A stretch of DNA of 64,000 nt, taken from positions 248,001 through 312,000 of the forward strand of contig CAYRNY010000002.1 of assembly GCA_964425755.1 (NCBI GenBank), in the 5' to 3' direction. The stretch is from CAYRNY01 sp964425755 (GTDB lineage: Bacteria > Chloroflexota > Anaerolineae > Aggregatilineales > Aggregatilineaceae). Shown one piece after another: positions 17,563 to 25,894 of the stretch. Under the pieces are notes generated by a model, which ran no database searches, was not told where the DNA came from, and saw nothing but the letters and a program-made list of their open reading frames with translations. Each line of letters begins with the position of its first letter. Positions within the stretch are counted from its first letter, which is position 1. A program made the position numbers and the translations under genes.

Positions 17563-18429
17563 ATGCAGGTTGGTGCAGTATTTCCACAGACAGAGATCGG
17601 GGCCGATCCGGCAGCGATCCGTGACTACGTGCAGGCTGTCGAAGAACTGGGTTTCGATTACTTATTGACATATGAACATGTGCTTGGCGCGGACCCGGCG
17701 TACTATCCCGGACAGAAACGCTGGACCTACACGCATGAGGATATGTTCCATGAGCCGCTGGTGCTGTTTGGTTACCTGGCAGGCATCACCCAGCGGGTGA
17801 CGTTCGCAACCGGGATTCTGATTCTGCCGCAGCGCAACACCGTTTTGACCGCCAAGCAGGTCGCGGAGGTTGATATCCTGTCCGGCGGGCGACTGCGCCT
17901 GGGTGTTGGCGTTGGCTGGAACAAGGCGGAGATGGAAGCGCTCGGCTATGATTTCCGCACGCGCGGGCGGCGCATCGACGAGCAGATCAGGGTTATGAAC
18001 ACGTTATGGACAACCCCGTTGGTAACATACGAAGGTGAGTTTCATAACTTACGCGCGGTGGGGTTGAATCCGTTGCCGGTCCAACAACCGATCCCGTTGT
18101 GGTTTGGCGGCAGCGCGGATGCCGTCCTGCAGCGGATGGCGCGCTTCGGGCAGGGCTGGATGCCGACCGGGTTAGGCCCGGAACAGGCGAAGCCGCTGGT
18201 CGATAAGCTGCACGCATACCTTGCCGAGGCGCAGCGGGACGTGGAAGCGTTTGGGATCGACTTCCGGGTGAAGGCGGCAGAGCAGCCGCGCCATACCTGG
18301 GAAGCATATATTGAGGCGTGGCGCGCGCTTGGCGCGACGCATGTTTGTGTGAACACGATGGGCGCGGGGTTTGCGTCCGTTGGCGAGCACGTCGGTGCGC
18401 TGCGCACGTTCCGGCAGACGGTGGGCTAG
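17563..18429 (+). CDS. LLM-class (F420-type) oxidoreductase
   Basis: A 288-residue TIM-barrel protein of the bacterial luciferase-like family. Its N-terminus MQVGAVFPQTEIGAD and the segments FDYLLTYEHVLGAD, FATGILILPQRN and LRLGVGVGWNKAEM match the TIGR03619-type F420-dependent subgroup. It should transfer hydride between a flavin or deazaflavin (F420) cofactor and an unknown substrate. The start ATG 17563 follows AAGGGGGA; ATG 17533, directly after the mutL stop, would add ten residues not typical of the family. Co-transcription with mutL is likely. Confidence 0.87.
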   Translation: MQVGAVFPQTEIGADPAAIRDYVQAVEELGFDYLLTYEHVLGADPAYYPGQKRWTYTHEDMFHEPLVLFGYLAGITQRVTFATGILILPQRNTVLTAKQVAEVDILSGGRLRLGVGVGWNKAEMEALGYDFRTRGRRIDEQIRVMNTLWTTPLVTYEGEFHNLRAVGLNPLPVQQPIPLWFGGSADAVLQRMARFGQGWMPTGLGPEQAKPLVDKLHAYLAEAQRDVEAFGIDFRVKAAEQPRHTWEAYIEAWRALGATHVCVNTMGAGFASVGEHVGALRTFRQTVG

Positions 18430-18465
18430 TGGCGGCTGACGGCGTCGCGCAAGCGCCAACAAACG

Positions 18466-18500
18466 GGGGCGTCTGCACAGTTGCAGGCGCCCCTCGTGTT
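18466..18500. terminator. Bidirectional terminator hairpin
   Basis: GGGGGCGTCTGCA pairs with TGCAGGCGCCCCT with one G-U-type mismatch, between the convergent LLM oxidoreductase and secF genes. T-rich sequence is modest on both sides. Confidence 0.6.
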
Positions 18501-18520
18501 TACCCCATTTATGCTTGCTG

Positions 18521-19810
18521 TCACGACACCGTGACTTCCTCAGCGGGGGTGTGACGCTTGCGTTTGGCTTCGCGGTTCACGAAGGGGATTTCGCCCTTCT
18601 CCCACGAAACCAGCAGCGGCACCGCGTTGAAGATCGAGGAATACGTACCGCTCATCAAGCCGATCAGCATGATGGCGATGAACTGTTTGATCGTCTCGCC
18701 GCCGAACAGCAGGATGGCGAACATCACGAAGATCGCGTTGAGCTGCGTGGCGAGCGAGCGGTGTACTGTTTCGAGCACGCTGCGGTTGACGATGGTTTCA
18801 TACGGTTCGCCGCGATAGCGCGGAATATTCTCGCGGATACGGTCGAACACGACGATCGAGTCCTGCACCGAGAAGCCGACAACGGTCAGGATCGCGGTCA
18901 GGAATAGCGCGTCGACTTCCCAGTTAAAGAAGATGCCCAGGATCGCCATGACGCCCATGGTCACGAAAATGTCGTGGAACATCGCGATGATGGCACATGC
19001 CCCGTAACGGAAGGACTGCGGCACGCGGCGGAAGGCGAAAACAATGAACGCCAACACGACGACCGCGACGACCAGCGTCGCGACTATGGCGGCGCGTGTC
19101 ACTTCTCGGCCCACAGTTGCGGACACATGGCTGGACATGATGGCACTGTCAGGGTTGTTCGGGTTGGGCGACCAGATCGCGCCCAGACGGTCCGGCTGCT
19201 GCAAAAATGTCTTAAGCTGGTCCTCTTCATCGGGATCGAGTTCTTCCAGCCGAATCTGCCAGCGGCTGCCCGGTTCGGTAGGCTGGGGGTTGATTTGGGT
19301 GACTTCCAGCCCGTATTCCGTTATTGCCCCGCGCAGTTCATCCGCGCTGACGGCTTCCACAAACGGGATTTCCATCCGGATCGTGTCGGCGTCTACCCGC
19401 TCGACGAGTTGGGAAGCGGTGCGATCGGGGTCGTCGTCTTCGCTGTCAGGCGACCAGAACGCGCCCAGATCGGCCTGTAATGCCGCGTTGAATGCATCCA
19501 GGTCTTCGATTGTTCCCGTGACCAGGGCTTCCCACCGACTCTGTGCCTGCCCGATGACGACATCTTGCGGGTCCAGGCGCTGGACGATGTAATCATCCGA
19601 TCCGAAGGCTTCGAGCGCGTCACGGACTTCTTGCTCGTTCAGATCGTTGACAAACGGCAGCTCCAGCAAAGTGCCGCCGGTGAAGTCGATACTCAGTTTA
19701 ACCGGCGTGCCTTCCGTCGCGGTCAGGTAGCCCATAGCGATCAGGCCAGGAATGATGATCACAGCCGAGATCATGAAGAACAGGTGCCGGCGCTCAGCAA
19801 AGTTAAACAT
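18521..19810 (-). CDS. secF: Protein translocase subunit SecF, enlarged
   Basis: A 429-residue protein, longer than the usual 300-320. TM1 is near residues 10-30. SecF hallmarks include SIDFTGGTLLELPF, then in the membrane part VGREVTRAA, ILTVVGFSVQDSIVVFDRIREN and SLATQLNA. The first extracytoplasmic domain is extended by about 100 residues with an apparent internal repeat (two FWSPDSED/IWSPNPNN-like segments). SecDF uses the proton gradient to pull secreted proteins from the translocon. AGGAGG precedes ATG 19810. It lies 16 nt after secD, in one operon. Confidence 0.94.
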   Translation of the reverse strand: MFNFAERRHLFFMISAVIIIPGLIAMGYLTATEGTPVKLSIDFTGGTLLELPFVNDLNEQEVRDALEAFGSDDYIVQRLDPQDVVIGQAQSRWEALVTGTIEDLDAFNAALQADLGAFWSPDSEDDDPDRTASQLVERVDADTIRMEIPFVEAVSADELRGAITEYGLEVTQINPQPTEPGSRWQIRLEELDPDEEDQLKTFLQQPDRLGAIWSPNPNNPDSAIMSSHVSATVGREVTRAAIVATLVVAVVVLAFIVFAFRRVPQSFRYGACAIIAMFHDIFVTMGVMAILGIFFNWEVDALFLTAILTVVGFSVQDSIVVFDRIRENIPRYRGEPYETIVNRSVLETVHRSLATQLNAIFVMFAILLFGGETIKQFIAIMLIGLMSGTYSSIFNAVPLLVSWEKGEIPFVNREAKRKRHTPAEEVTVS

Positions 19811-19826
19811 GGTTCCTCCTGGCTTG

Positions 19827-21287
19827 CTAGACGCCCAACAGGCGACGGTTCGCACGCAACTGCTTACCGGCCAACAGCACGATGCTGTGCAGGAAGGTGC
19901 GTGTGGCGATGACAGCGGTGAAGAGGTTGATGATCAACCCCATCCCAAGCGTGATGGCAAAGCCTTGCACGGCGCTCGCGCCGAAGGCGTTGCCAAAGAA
20001 ATACAGGATCAACGTGATGATGATCGTTGAGATGTTCGAGTCGCGGATCGAGGTCCAGGCACGCTCGAAGCCGGCCTCGATGGCGCGTTCCATCGTGCGG
20101 CCCTTGCGCAGCTCTTCCTTCATGCGCTCGAAGATCAGGATGTTGCCGTCCACAGCGGTGCCGATCGAGATCAAGAAACCGGTGATGGCGGGCAGGCTGA
20201 GCGTGACCGGGATGAACTTGTACAGTGCGAAGTTGATCACGGTGAACAACAGCAGCGCCAAGTTAGCGGCGATGCCCGGTACGCGGTAGTAGACCAGCAT
20301 GAACAGTAGCACCGTTGCCACCCCAATGATCCCCGCGCGGATCGAGCGTTCAACCGAGATTTGCCCCAGGGACGGGCCGATTGTGTCAAAAGCGATGATC
20401 TCCAGCGGTACAGGCAACGCGCCGTATTTCAACTGCGCGGCGAGGACTCGCGCTTCTTCCTGGCTGAAGTTCCCGGTGATCACACCGCCATCCATCGTTC
20501 CGGCGCGCGCGCTGTCAGAAAGGCCGGGCTGGATCGTGGGATACGAGATCAGGCGGCCATCGAGGACGATCGCCATCGGGCGGTTGGGGTTGTTGGCGAC
20601 GTAGTTTTCAAAATCGTCGACGCGGTCACCGCCGCCCCGCAGCGCGAAATTGACCGCCCAGGCGCTGCCGATCTGTCCGTAAGGCGCGGCGGCGGCGTCC
20701 GACAGTCCCGCACCGGTCATGATCGTGCGGAACGGCTGGCCGTTATTGAGTATGGCGGAGTCCTCGGAAGGATTCTCGATATCTTCGCTGGGGCACGTGT
20801 ACTCTTCGTAAGGCGGCGGTTCTTGGCCTTCAGGCAGGCGTGCTTCTGTTAGCGCGACCTGTTCGGTGGTCAGGATGCAGGCCCCTTCAGGAATCTGGCC
20901 CGCGCCGACGCTTGAGAAATCGACGAATTCGAGCAGGCCGGTGGATTTGATCGATTCAAAGGCGACGGACTGCTCTTTGACGCCGGGCAACTCAACGATG
21001 ATGCGATCTGCGCCCTGCCGCTGGACGACCGCTTCGGTGACGCCCAGGCCATTGACACGCCGTTCCACGTTGCGGCGGGCCTGGTCGAGCGTGGCGTCGT
21101 CGTAATCGGTGCCAGGCGCGACCTGAAGCAGCACCCGCGACCCACCCTGCAGGTCAAGCCCCTGCACGACCTCTATGTCGCGGTCGATACCCAGGGTGTG
21201 GATGCCGGGGTTATTCGGCAGGCTCATCCAGGTCGAGACTGCGGCAATCGCAAGAATAACTACAAGCCAGAGGCGATACCCTCTCAT
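19827..21287 (-). CDS. secD: Protein translocase subunit SecD
   Basis: A 486-residue SecD. An N-terminal membrane helix is followed by the P1 signature GLDLQGGSRVLLQV and the base-domain segment RVNGLGVTEAVVQRQG. C-terminal helices contain GTAVDGNILIFERMKEELRKGRT, the conserved Asp-bearing loop used in proton transport. It forms the SecDF complex with the downstream gene in the cytoplasmic membrane. GAGG lies upstream of the ATG. The P1 head region contains a Cys-bearing insert (GACILTTEQ and EYTCPSEDIENPS) not seen in typical SecD proteins. Confidence 0.96.
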   Translation of the reverse strand: MRGYRLWLVVILAIAAVSTWMSLPNNPGIHTLGIDRDIEVVQGLDLQGGSRVLLQVAPGTDYDDATLDQARRNVERRVNGLGVTEAVVQRQGADRIIVELPGVKEQSVAFESIKSTGLLEFVDFSSVGAGQIPEGACILTTEQVALTEARLPEGQEPPPYEEYTCPSEDIENPSEDSAILNNGQPFRTIMTGAGLSDAAAAPYGQIGSAWAVNFALRGGGDRVDDFENYVANNPNRPMAIVLDGRLISYPTIQPGLSDSARAGTMDGGVITGNFSQEEARVLAAQLKYGALPVPLEIIAFDTIGPSLGQISVERSIRAGIIGVATVLLFMLVYYRVPGIAANLALLLFTVINFALYKFIPVTLSLPAITGFLISIGTAVDGNILIFERMKEELRKGRTMERAIEAGFERAWTSIRDSNISTIIITLILYFFGNAFGASAVQGFAITLGMGLIINLFTAVIATRTFLHSIVLLAGKQLRANRRLLGV

Positions 21288-21469
21288 TGCTTCGTCCTCT
21301 CAGATGGCGGTGAACTGGCCGGAAAGTCTACCATCAAAAACCAGCAATACACTGCTGCAAACCCAGTCATGATAACAAGGAGAGTGGTTAAATGGCAAGA
21401 GTAGTTTTTGGCGGGGCGCGGTCTGTGTATGGTTCAACGCGGGGTGTGAGGCGAAGGCGGGGTAGGGCA

Positions 21470-21516
21470 GCATCAGGGCGGGCGACAGGAGCACAGCATG
21501 GCCCGCCCGGTGATGC
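21470..21516. repeat. Long imperfect inverted repeat
   Basis: GCATCAGGGCGGGC (21470-21483) pairs with GCCCGCCCGGTGATGC (21501-21516), with two bulged bases and a 17 nt loop. It lies just beyond the HD-domain gene stop and may end that leftward transcript, though no T-tract follows. Confidence 0.5.
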
Positions 21517-21533
21517 GGCGTCGGGTGAGTTGT

Positions 21534-22148
21534 TCAGGCGTCACCTGTCGCTGGCGCAGCGTCGCCCAACGCGGAACCGTCCAGTCCCAGCTCGCCGGCG
21601 ATGCCTTGCATCGCTTCCAGCACGCGCGGGACGTGTTCGGACCACAGGTCCACGCCGAGCACGTCTGCCGCATGCTCGATTTCCTCGCGGCTGACGGCGG
21701 CGGCGAAGCTGCGGTCCTTCCATTTCTTCTTGATCGACTTGATCTTGGTGATATCGCGAATATCCTTCGACGGGCGCACCAGTGCAACCGCCGTCAGGAA
21801 CCCTGTGAGTTCATCGACGGCAACGAGCGCTTTTTCCATGCGCGTTTCCGGCTGTACGCCTGTGCGTTCCGACGCGTGCGCAGCGACCGCGCGGACGATT
21901 TCCTCGTCCACACCTTTCTCGCGTAACACCTTGATCCCCGTAAGCGGGTGCCCATCCTCAGCTTCCATATCAGGATGTTTTTCATAGTCGAAATCGTGAA
22001 TCAGGCCGGTAACGGCCCATTTTTCCACGTCCTCTCCAAAGTGCTCGGCATACGCGCGCATCGCAGCTTCAACTGCCAGCATGTGCCGACGCAGGTTTTC
22101 GGAGGCCGTCCATTCTGTGACCAGGTGCCAGGCTTCTTGACGATTCAT
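21534..22148 (-). CDS. HD-domain phosphohydrolase
   Basis: A 204-residue HD-superfamily protein. The metal-binding signature starts at LRRHMLAVEAAM, continues with GLIHDFDYEKHP (the HD pair) and ends with the downstream Asp in AVDELTGFL. These domains hydrolyse phosphate esters of nucleotides or related compounds; close relatives are annotated HDIG or HAD-like hydrolases without a defined substrate. It starts 7 nt after the osmC-like gene, so the two form an operon. The C-terminal 50 residues are helical, with a hydrophobic amphipathic pattern. Confidence 0.87.
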   Translation of the reverse strand: MNRQEAWHLVTEWTASENLRRHMLAVEAAMRAYAEHFGEDVEKWAVTGLIHDFDYEKHPDMEAEDGHPLTGIKVLREKGVDEEIVRAVAAHASERTGVQPETRMEKALVAVDELTGFLTAVALVRPSKDIRDITKIKSIKKKWKDRSFAAAVSREEIEHAADVLGVDLWSEHVPRVLEAMQGIAGELGLDGSALGDAAPATGDA

Positions 22149-22155
22149 AAGTTGC

Positions 22156-22590
22156 TCACTCTTCCGGTTCGATGATTTCGTAATCGTAGTGCATGGTGGC
22201 GGTATGGCGCAGGGTCGCCGACGCGCCGCAATATTTGTCGCGCGATAGTTCGATCGAGCGTTCGACCGCTTTCGGATCGATATTGTTGCCGGTGACGACG
22301 AATTTCACCCATATTTCAGTATACACTTTCGGGTGTTCATCGCCACGCACGCCCTCGACTTGCACCTCAAACGCGGTGACGTCCTGCTTTTTTTTGCGCA
22401 GGATGCTGATCACGTCCATGCCGGTACACCCGGCCAGTGACGTGAGCATCAATTCTATGGGGCTGATGCCGGCGTCGTGCCCGCCCACACCCTTTTTAGC
22501 GTCTAGCGGAATGGTATAGCCATTGCTGCTGTGGCCGGAGAACACCATATCATCACGGAGTACCACCTTACTGCTCTTGCGTTCGCCCAT
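22156..22590 (-). CDS. OsmC family peroxiredoxin-like protein
   Basis: A 144-residue OsmC/Ohr-superfamily protein. Both redox cysteines are present, one in SLAGCTGMDVI and the other in RDKYCGASATL. Relatives reduce organic hydroperoxides using a Cys pair, working as a homodimer. AAGGGA lies 8 nt before ATG 22590. The long upstream extension of the open frame, including ATG 22608, is not supported. It is divergent from the ECF sigma factor gene and in operon with the HD protein, so joint stress control is plausible. Confidence 0.9.
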   Translation of the reverse strand: MGERKSSKVVLRDDMVFSGHSSNGYTIPLDAKKGVGGHDAGISPIELMLTSLAGCTGMDVISILRKKKQDVTAFEVQVEGVRGDEHPKVYTEIWVKFVVTGNNIDPKAVERSIELSRDKYCGASATLRHTATMHYDYEIIEPEE

Positions 22591-22771
22591 TATACACGTT
22601 CCCTTCATGTGATTGGATGCAACGCGCCACGCCTGGCGCCGTGCATGAGATTTTATGCCAAATGTTGGTTGCTGTACACTTTTCAGATGCACCGGTGCGG
22701 AATTGGTTACACGCGCGATGCAACCGCCGGGGGTAATATGGCATCGAAAGATCAACAATGCATAAGTATTC

Positions 22772-22800
22772 TTGGGCCGGATACGCGGTTGCGTTATCAT
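22772..22800 (+). promoter_or_regulatory. Putative promoter of ECF sigma operon
   Basis: TTGGGC (22772-22777) and TATCAT (22795-22800) are 17 nt apart, about 50 nt before the sigma factor ATG. The -35 is weak. The rest of the 260 nt divergent region shows no clear operator. Confidence 0.4.
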
Positions 22801-22852
22801 ACATGGGGATGCCGCCGATAACCGTGTATCTTGATTACGCCTAAGGGTGCTT

Positions 22853-23458
22853 ATGAACGACAATTACGATGATGCCGAGTTGGTTGAACGGCTTCAGGCT
22901 GGCGATCAGGCTGCGTATGCCCAACTGGTTGACGACAATGCCAGCCGCATTTACCGTTTGGCGCTGCGCATGATGGGTAACGAAGCCGACGCCGAAGACG
23001 TGCTGCAGGAAACGTTTTTGAGTGCGTTCAGAGCAATTGACAAATTTGAGGCCCGGTCCAGCCTGAGCACATGGCTGTACCGCATCGCCAGTAATGCGGC
23101 GCTGATGAGGTTGCGCCGCAAGGAGCCGGAGCAGGTTTCCGTCGACGAGCCAATCGAACAGGACGATGGCGACCTGATCCCGCGCCAGTTTTTTGACTTT
23201 TGCTGCTTGCCGGAAGACGATCTGATGCGGGATGAGGCGCGTGAAGAGATGGCCCGCGCGGTCGAGGAGTTGTCGCCCACGCTCAAGAGCGTGTTCATCT
23301 TGCGCGACATCGAGGGGCTTTCCACGCAGGAGACTGCCGAGGCGCTGGACCTGTCCATCTCTGCCGTGAAAAGCCGCCTGATGCGTGCCCGGCTGAAACT
23401 GCGCGAGCGGTTAAGCGTCTATTTTTCGCAAGGTCCGGTCATTACCGAGTCGAGGTGA
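22853..23458 (+). CDS. ECF sigma factor (RpoE-like)
   Basis: A 201-residue group IV sigma factor. Sigma region 2 includes RIYRLALRMMGNEADAEDVLQETFLSAF and STWLYRIASNAALMRLRR. Region 4 includes LSPTLKSVFILRDIEGLSTQETAEALDLSISAVKSRLMRARLKL, written here in overlapping parts of a helix-turn-helix. TAAGGG lies 5 nt before ATG 22853. The stop codon nearly touches the anti-sigma gene start, as usual for sigma/anti-sigma pairs. A linker between regions 2 and 4 has two adjacent Cys (FFDFCCLPED), which is unusual. Confidence 0.93.
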   Translation: MNDNYDDAELVERLQAGDQAAYAQLVDDNASRIYRLALRMMGNEADAEDVLQETFLSAFRAIDKFEARSSLSTWLYRIASNAALMRLRRKEPEQVSVDEPIEQDDGDLIPRQFFDFCCLPEDDLMRDEAREEMARAVEELSPTLKSVFILRDIEGLSTQETAEALDLSISAVKSRLMRARLKLRERLSVYFSQGPVITESR

Positions 23459-23461
23459 GTC

Positions 23462-23791
23462 ATGTCTACTGGGTCTGATCATCCCCCGTTCGCCGGACAC
23501 GATCACGGGCATAAACACAGCGGGCACGGTCATGACGCGTCCGACTGCCAGCGGTACCTGGGCAACCTGTCCGATTATATCGATGGAACGCTGAGCGAGG
23601 AACTGTGCCGCGAGATCGAGGCGCACATGGCCGACTGCGAAAACTGCCGCGTGGTGGTCAACACACTCTCGAAGACGATCACGCTTTACCGCCGGTTGCC
23701 GGAGCCGGAAATGCCGAATGCGGTACGGAACCGGCTCTACAAAGTGCTGAACCTGGACGACTTCCTGCCGCACAACGACGCTGTTGAATAA
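23462..23791 (+). CDS. Zinc anti-sigma factor with His-rich N-terminus
   Basis: A 109-residue protein with the zinc anti-sigma (ZAS) motif HMADCENC (HxxxCxxC) near residues 55-62. Upstream, DCQRYLGNLSDYIDG is the usual first helix. It has no membrane segment, so it is a cytosolic inhibitor of the adjacent sigma factor. The first 25 residues are very rich in histidine (HDHGHKHSGHGHD), which could bind Zn, Ni or Cu. GAGGTGAGTC precedes ATG 23462. Release of sigma by thiol oxidation of the zinc site is known for ZAS proteins; metal control through the His tract is inference. Confidence 0.9.
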   Translation: MSTGSDHPPFAGHDHGHKHSGHGHDASDCQRYLGNLSDYIDGTLSEELCREIEAHMADCENCRVVVNTLSKTITLYRRLPEPEMPNAVRNRLYKVLNLDDFLPHNDAVE

Positions 23792-23831
23792 GGCGATCCG
23801 CCCGAAACGGCAGCGCATGTAAAGACCCGCC

Positions 23832-23860
23832 GAGCACATCCCCGGATGTGCTCTCTTGTT
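23832..23860 (+). terminator. Terminator after sigma/anti-sigma operon
   Basis: GAGCACATCC pairs perfectly with GGATGTGCTC around a 2 nt loop, then TCTTGTTG. Flanking ACCCGC and GCGGGGGT can extend the stem. Confidence 0.7.
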
Positions 23861-23993
23861 GTGCGGGGGTTGCGTTTGAACAGGGTTGAAACAAAACCGC
23901 TCGCAGCATGTGAAACCTTTGCGGCGACGTTGCATCTAACATGTAGTGTAAGGCGGGTTTATCGTTTGAGTATTGCCGAGTAAGAGGGAAATC

Positions 23994-24260
23994 ATGACGA
24001 AAGAACGCACCACTAAGCGCAAAAAGAGAAATCGCGTGATCTTGTTCGCGACGCCAAGCTGCCCGCACTGCAACCATGCTAAACGCTATCTGCGCCAGCG
24101 CGGCATTCGCTTCCGCGACGTTGATGTGAGCAAGGACGCGATCGCCGCCCGCGATATGGTCCGGCGCAGCGGCCAGCAGGGGGTGCCCGTGATCGATATC
24201 AACGGCAAGATTGTCGTGGGCTTCAACCGGGCTGAAGTCGACCGCTTGCTGGACCTATAA
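23994..24260 (+). CDS. Glutaredoxin/thioredoxin-fold small redox protein
   Basis: An 88-residue thioredoxin-fold protein. Its redox motif is CPHC (FATPSCPHCNHAKRYL). The cis-Pro loop is GVPVID, and the ending RAEVDRLLDL resembles NrdH/YruB glutaredoxin-like proteins. The N-terminus carries a strongly basic stretch (KRKKRNR). It should catalyse dithiol-disulfide exchange in the cytosol. GAGGGA lies upstream of ATG 23994. It sits between the ECF sigma operon and a rhodanese lipoprotein, in a redox-themed neighbourhood. Confidence 0.88.
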   Translation: MTKERTTKRKKRNRVILFATPSCPHCNHAKRYLRQRGIRFRDVDVSKDAIAARDMVRRSGQQGVPVIDINGKIVVGFNRAEVDRLLDL

Positions 24261-24291
24261 CGGTCTGCACGCGCAATCAATCAACCAATGC

Positions 24292-24330
24292 AACGGGCGA
24301 TCCCGCGTGGATCGCCCGTTTGATTTGACC
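24292..24330. terminator. Bidirectional terminator, perfect 12-bp stem
   Basis: AACGGGCGATCC (24292-24303) pairs with GGATCGCCCGTT (24309-24320) around CGCGT, then TGATTT. It separates the convergent glutaredoxin-like and rhodanese genes. Confidence 0.8.
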
Positions 24331-24348
24331 CGGTGCTGCGCGAGTCCC

Positions 24349-24804
24349 TTACCCGGCATAGGATTCGACAGGCAGGTTTTGGCTCAGCCACGCTTGAATC
24401 CCGCCATCGATGTTGTACACGGGGCCGTAGCCGAGATTGATCAGATGCTCGGCAGCAACGCGGCTACGATTGCCGCTGTTGCAGATCACGTAGATCGGCT
24501 TGTCTTTGGGCAGACCGTCAACTGCCCCGGACTGCACGCCGGTGATAGTGCGGAGCGGGATCAGCGTCGCGCCTTGCGGAACGCCGGTCGCAGCCCATTC
24601 GTTAGGCTCGCGCACGTCTACGATTACCGCGTCTTCTTCTGCGTTGAACCGTTCCAGGGCGGCGTTCACATCAAGCGTGATGTAGCTCTGTGGTGCGTTG
24701 CTGCTGGCGGGATTTGAGTCGTCACCGTCTTCACTGTTACAGGCCCCCAGGCCAAGCGCGACGAGCACCAGCAACACGAGCAGTAAAATCGTCCGTTTGC
24801 GCAT
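24349..24804 (-). CDS. Rhodanese-domain lipoprotein
   Basis: A 151-residue exported protein. It begins MRKRTILLLVLLVLVALGLGAC; the lipobox LGAC ends the signal peptide. A single rhodanese domain follows, with DVREPNEW and the active-site loop VICNSGNRS (catalytic Cys then a Ser/Arg loop). It could move sulfane sulfur outside the membrane, though many such domains have unknown substrates. The start ATG 24804 has AAGGAG 12 nt upstream, which is rather far. It lies 31 nt after the nucleotidyltransferase gene and is likely co-transcribed. Confidence 0.87.
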   Translation of the reverse strand: MRKRTILLLVLLVLVALGLGACNSEDGDDSNPASSNAPQSYITLDVNAALERFNAEEDAVIVDVREPNEWAATGVPQGATLIPLRTITGVQSGAVDGLPKDKPIYVICNSGNRSRVAAEHLINLGYGPVYNIDGGIQAWLSQNLPVESYAG

Positions 24805-24835
24805 AATATGCCGTTTCTCCTTGTGAGTGCTTGTG

Positions 24836-25816
24836 TTATGCGTTCTCAGAAGCCGGAATCCGTGTGTGACGGTGGACGATGCAGCCGGAACAGCGTTCGC
24901 CTGCCGCGACGGTCGCCCCGGACAGGACAAGCGCGTTATCCAGCGCCACGCCATCCCCGATCACCGCGCCGGATTCCAGATAGACGTTAGGGCCAATCCG
25001 CACAGATTGTCCAACGGTCACATTAGGATCGATGCGCACGGGCGGCATAAGATGCACCGAATCAGGAATTTCGCTCAGGATGTGTGTATCAGGGTCTTGT
25101 TCAAGGAAGTGCTTGGTGATCGCCAGCAAATCGCGCTCGCGGGTCAGGTGGAGGCGCGAATCGGCGATCGCATAGCTGACGAGTCTGCCGCCCGCGATGC
25201 TGGCCTGGATCGCGCTGGCGATCTCGCGCTCGCCACGCGGCGAGATGGCGACGCGGTCCAGATAGTCGACGATCGCGGTGTCGAACGCGTAGAGCATGAT
25301 CGAGGCATAGGTGCCGCCTGGGTTGGCGGGTTTTTCTTCGATGCGCGTGATGCGTTCGCCGTCGATGCGCACACCGGACGACCTGCGGATCTGTGCGGGC
25401 GAGGCAGGGAGCAGGCTCAAGGTGGCGATCGTATGCGGCGTGCGGACGAACGTATCGATCAGGCGCTTGACGTGGGCGAGGGGAGTCAGGTTATCGACTG
25501 ATGATAGAAGAAACGGGCCGGTAATATACGGCCATGCACACTTGAGCGCGTCAACGGTGCCGGTGGGCCTGGCCTGAACCGCGATGGTGATCCTGCAGTC
25601 AGGCGGTTGTGCGCTCTTGAGATAAGCGGCGACGGCATCATCGCGATCGCCGATCACGACGACGAATCTCCTGACGCCCGCTTCGTACAGGCGGTCCATG
25701 ACGCGCATAAGGATCGGGCGGCCCAGGACGGGGAGCATGGACTTTGGGCGATCGGCGGTGAGATGCCCCAGGCGCGTGCCACGCCCGGCAGCCAGGATAA
25801 CGGCTTGTTGGATCAC
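24836..25816 (-). CDS. Sugar nucleotidyltransferase with LbH tail
   Basis: A 326-residue enzyme of the NTP_transferase family. The nucleotide-binding signature LAAGRGTRLGHLTADRPKSMLP opens the Rossmann-like domain (about 1-230), and SSVDNL provides the metal-site Asp. The C-terminus (about 255-326) has hexapeptide-like repeats (IDPNVTVGQSVRIGPNVYLES) forming a short left-handed beta helix. It should make an NDP-sugar from a sugar-1-phosphate and NTP. The start is GTG 25816. The HEARO-like element is inserted about 80 nt upstream, within its probable promoter region. Confidence 0.85.
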   Translation of the reverse strand: MIQQAVILAAGRGTRLGHLTADRPKSMLPVLGRPILMRVMDRLYEAGVRRFVVVIGDRDDAVAAYLKSAQPPDCRITIAVQARPTGTVDALKCAWPYITGPFLLSSVDNLTPLAHVKRLIDTFVRTPHTIATLSLLPASPAQIRRSSGVRIDGERITRIEEKPANPGGTYASIMLYAFDTAIVDYLDRVAISPRGEREIASAIQASIAGGRLVSYAIADSRLHLTRERDLLAITKHFLEQDPDTHILSEIPDSVHLMPPVRIDPNVTVGQSVRIGPNVYLESGAVIGDGVALDNALVLSGATVAAGERCSGCIVHRHTRIPASENA

Positions 25817-25878
25817 GTGTGGCTGACCTTTCTTGATCTGAGGGAAAGATACCTCATTGAAGACAAAAACAGGGCCAT

Positions 25879-25894
25879 AGAAATTGCGCCAGGG
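25879..25894 (+). other. Predicted guide segment of omega-RNA
   Basis: These 16 bases lie directly 5' of the conserved GACACC opening of the HEARO-like RNA. In IscB systems the guide is copied from host DNA flanking the element's left end. Length and position are inferred from that rule. Confidence 0.45.

Noticed and set aside
22588..22597. TGTATAATG at the OsmC start, a possible -10
   Set aside because: The hexamer overlaps the start codon, so it could not drive this gene, and AAGGGA gives a good ribosome site instead.
22591..22863. N-terminal extension of the OsmC frame
   Set aside because: It overlaps the divergent sigma factor start, has no ribosome site, and the OsmC fold begins at MGERK.
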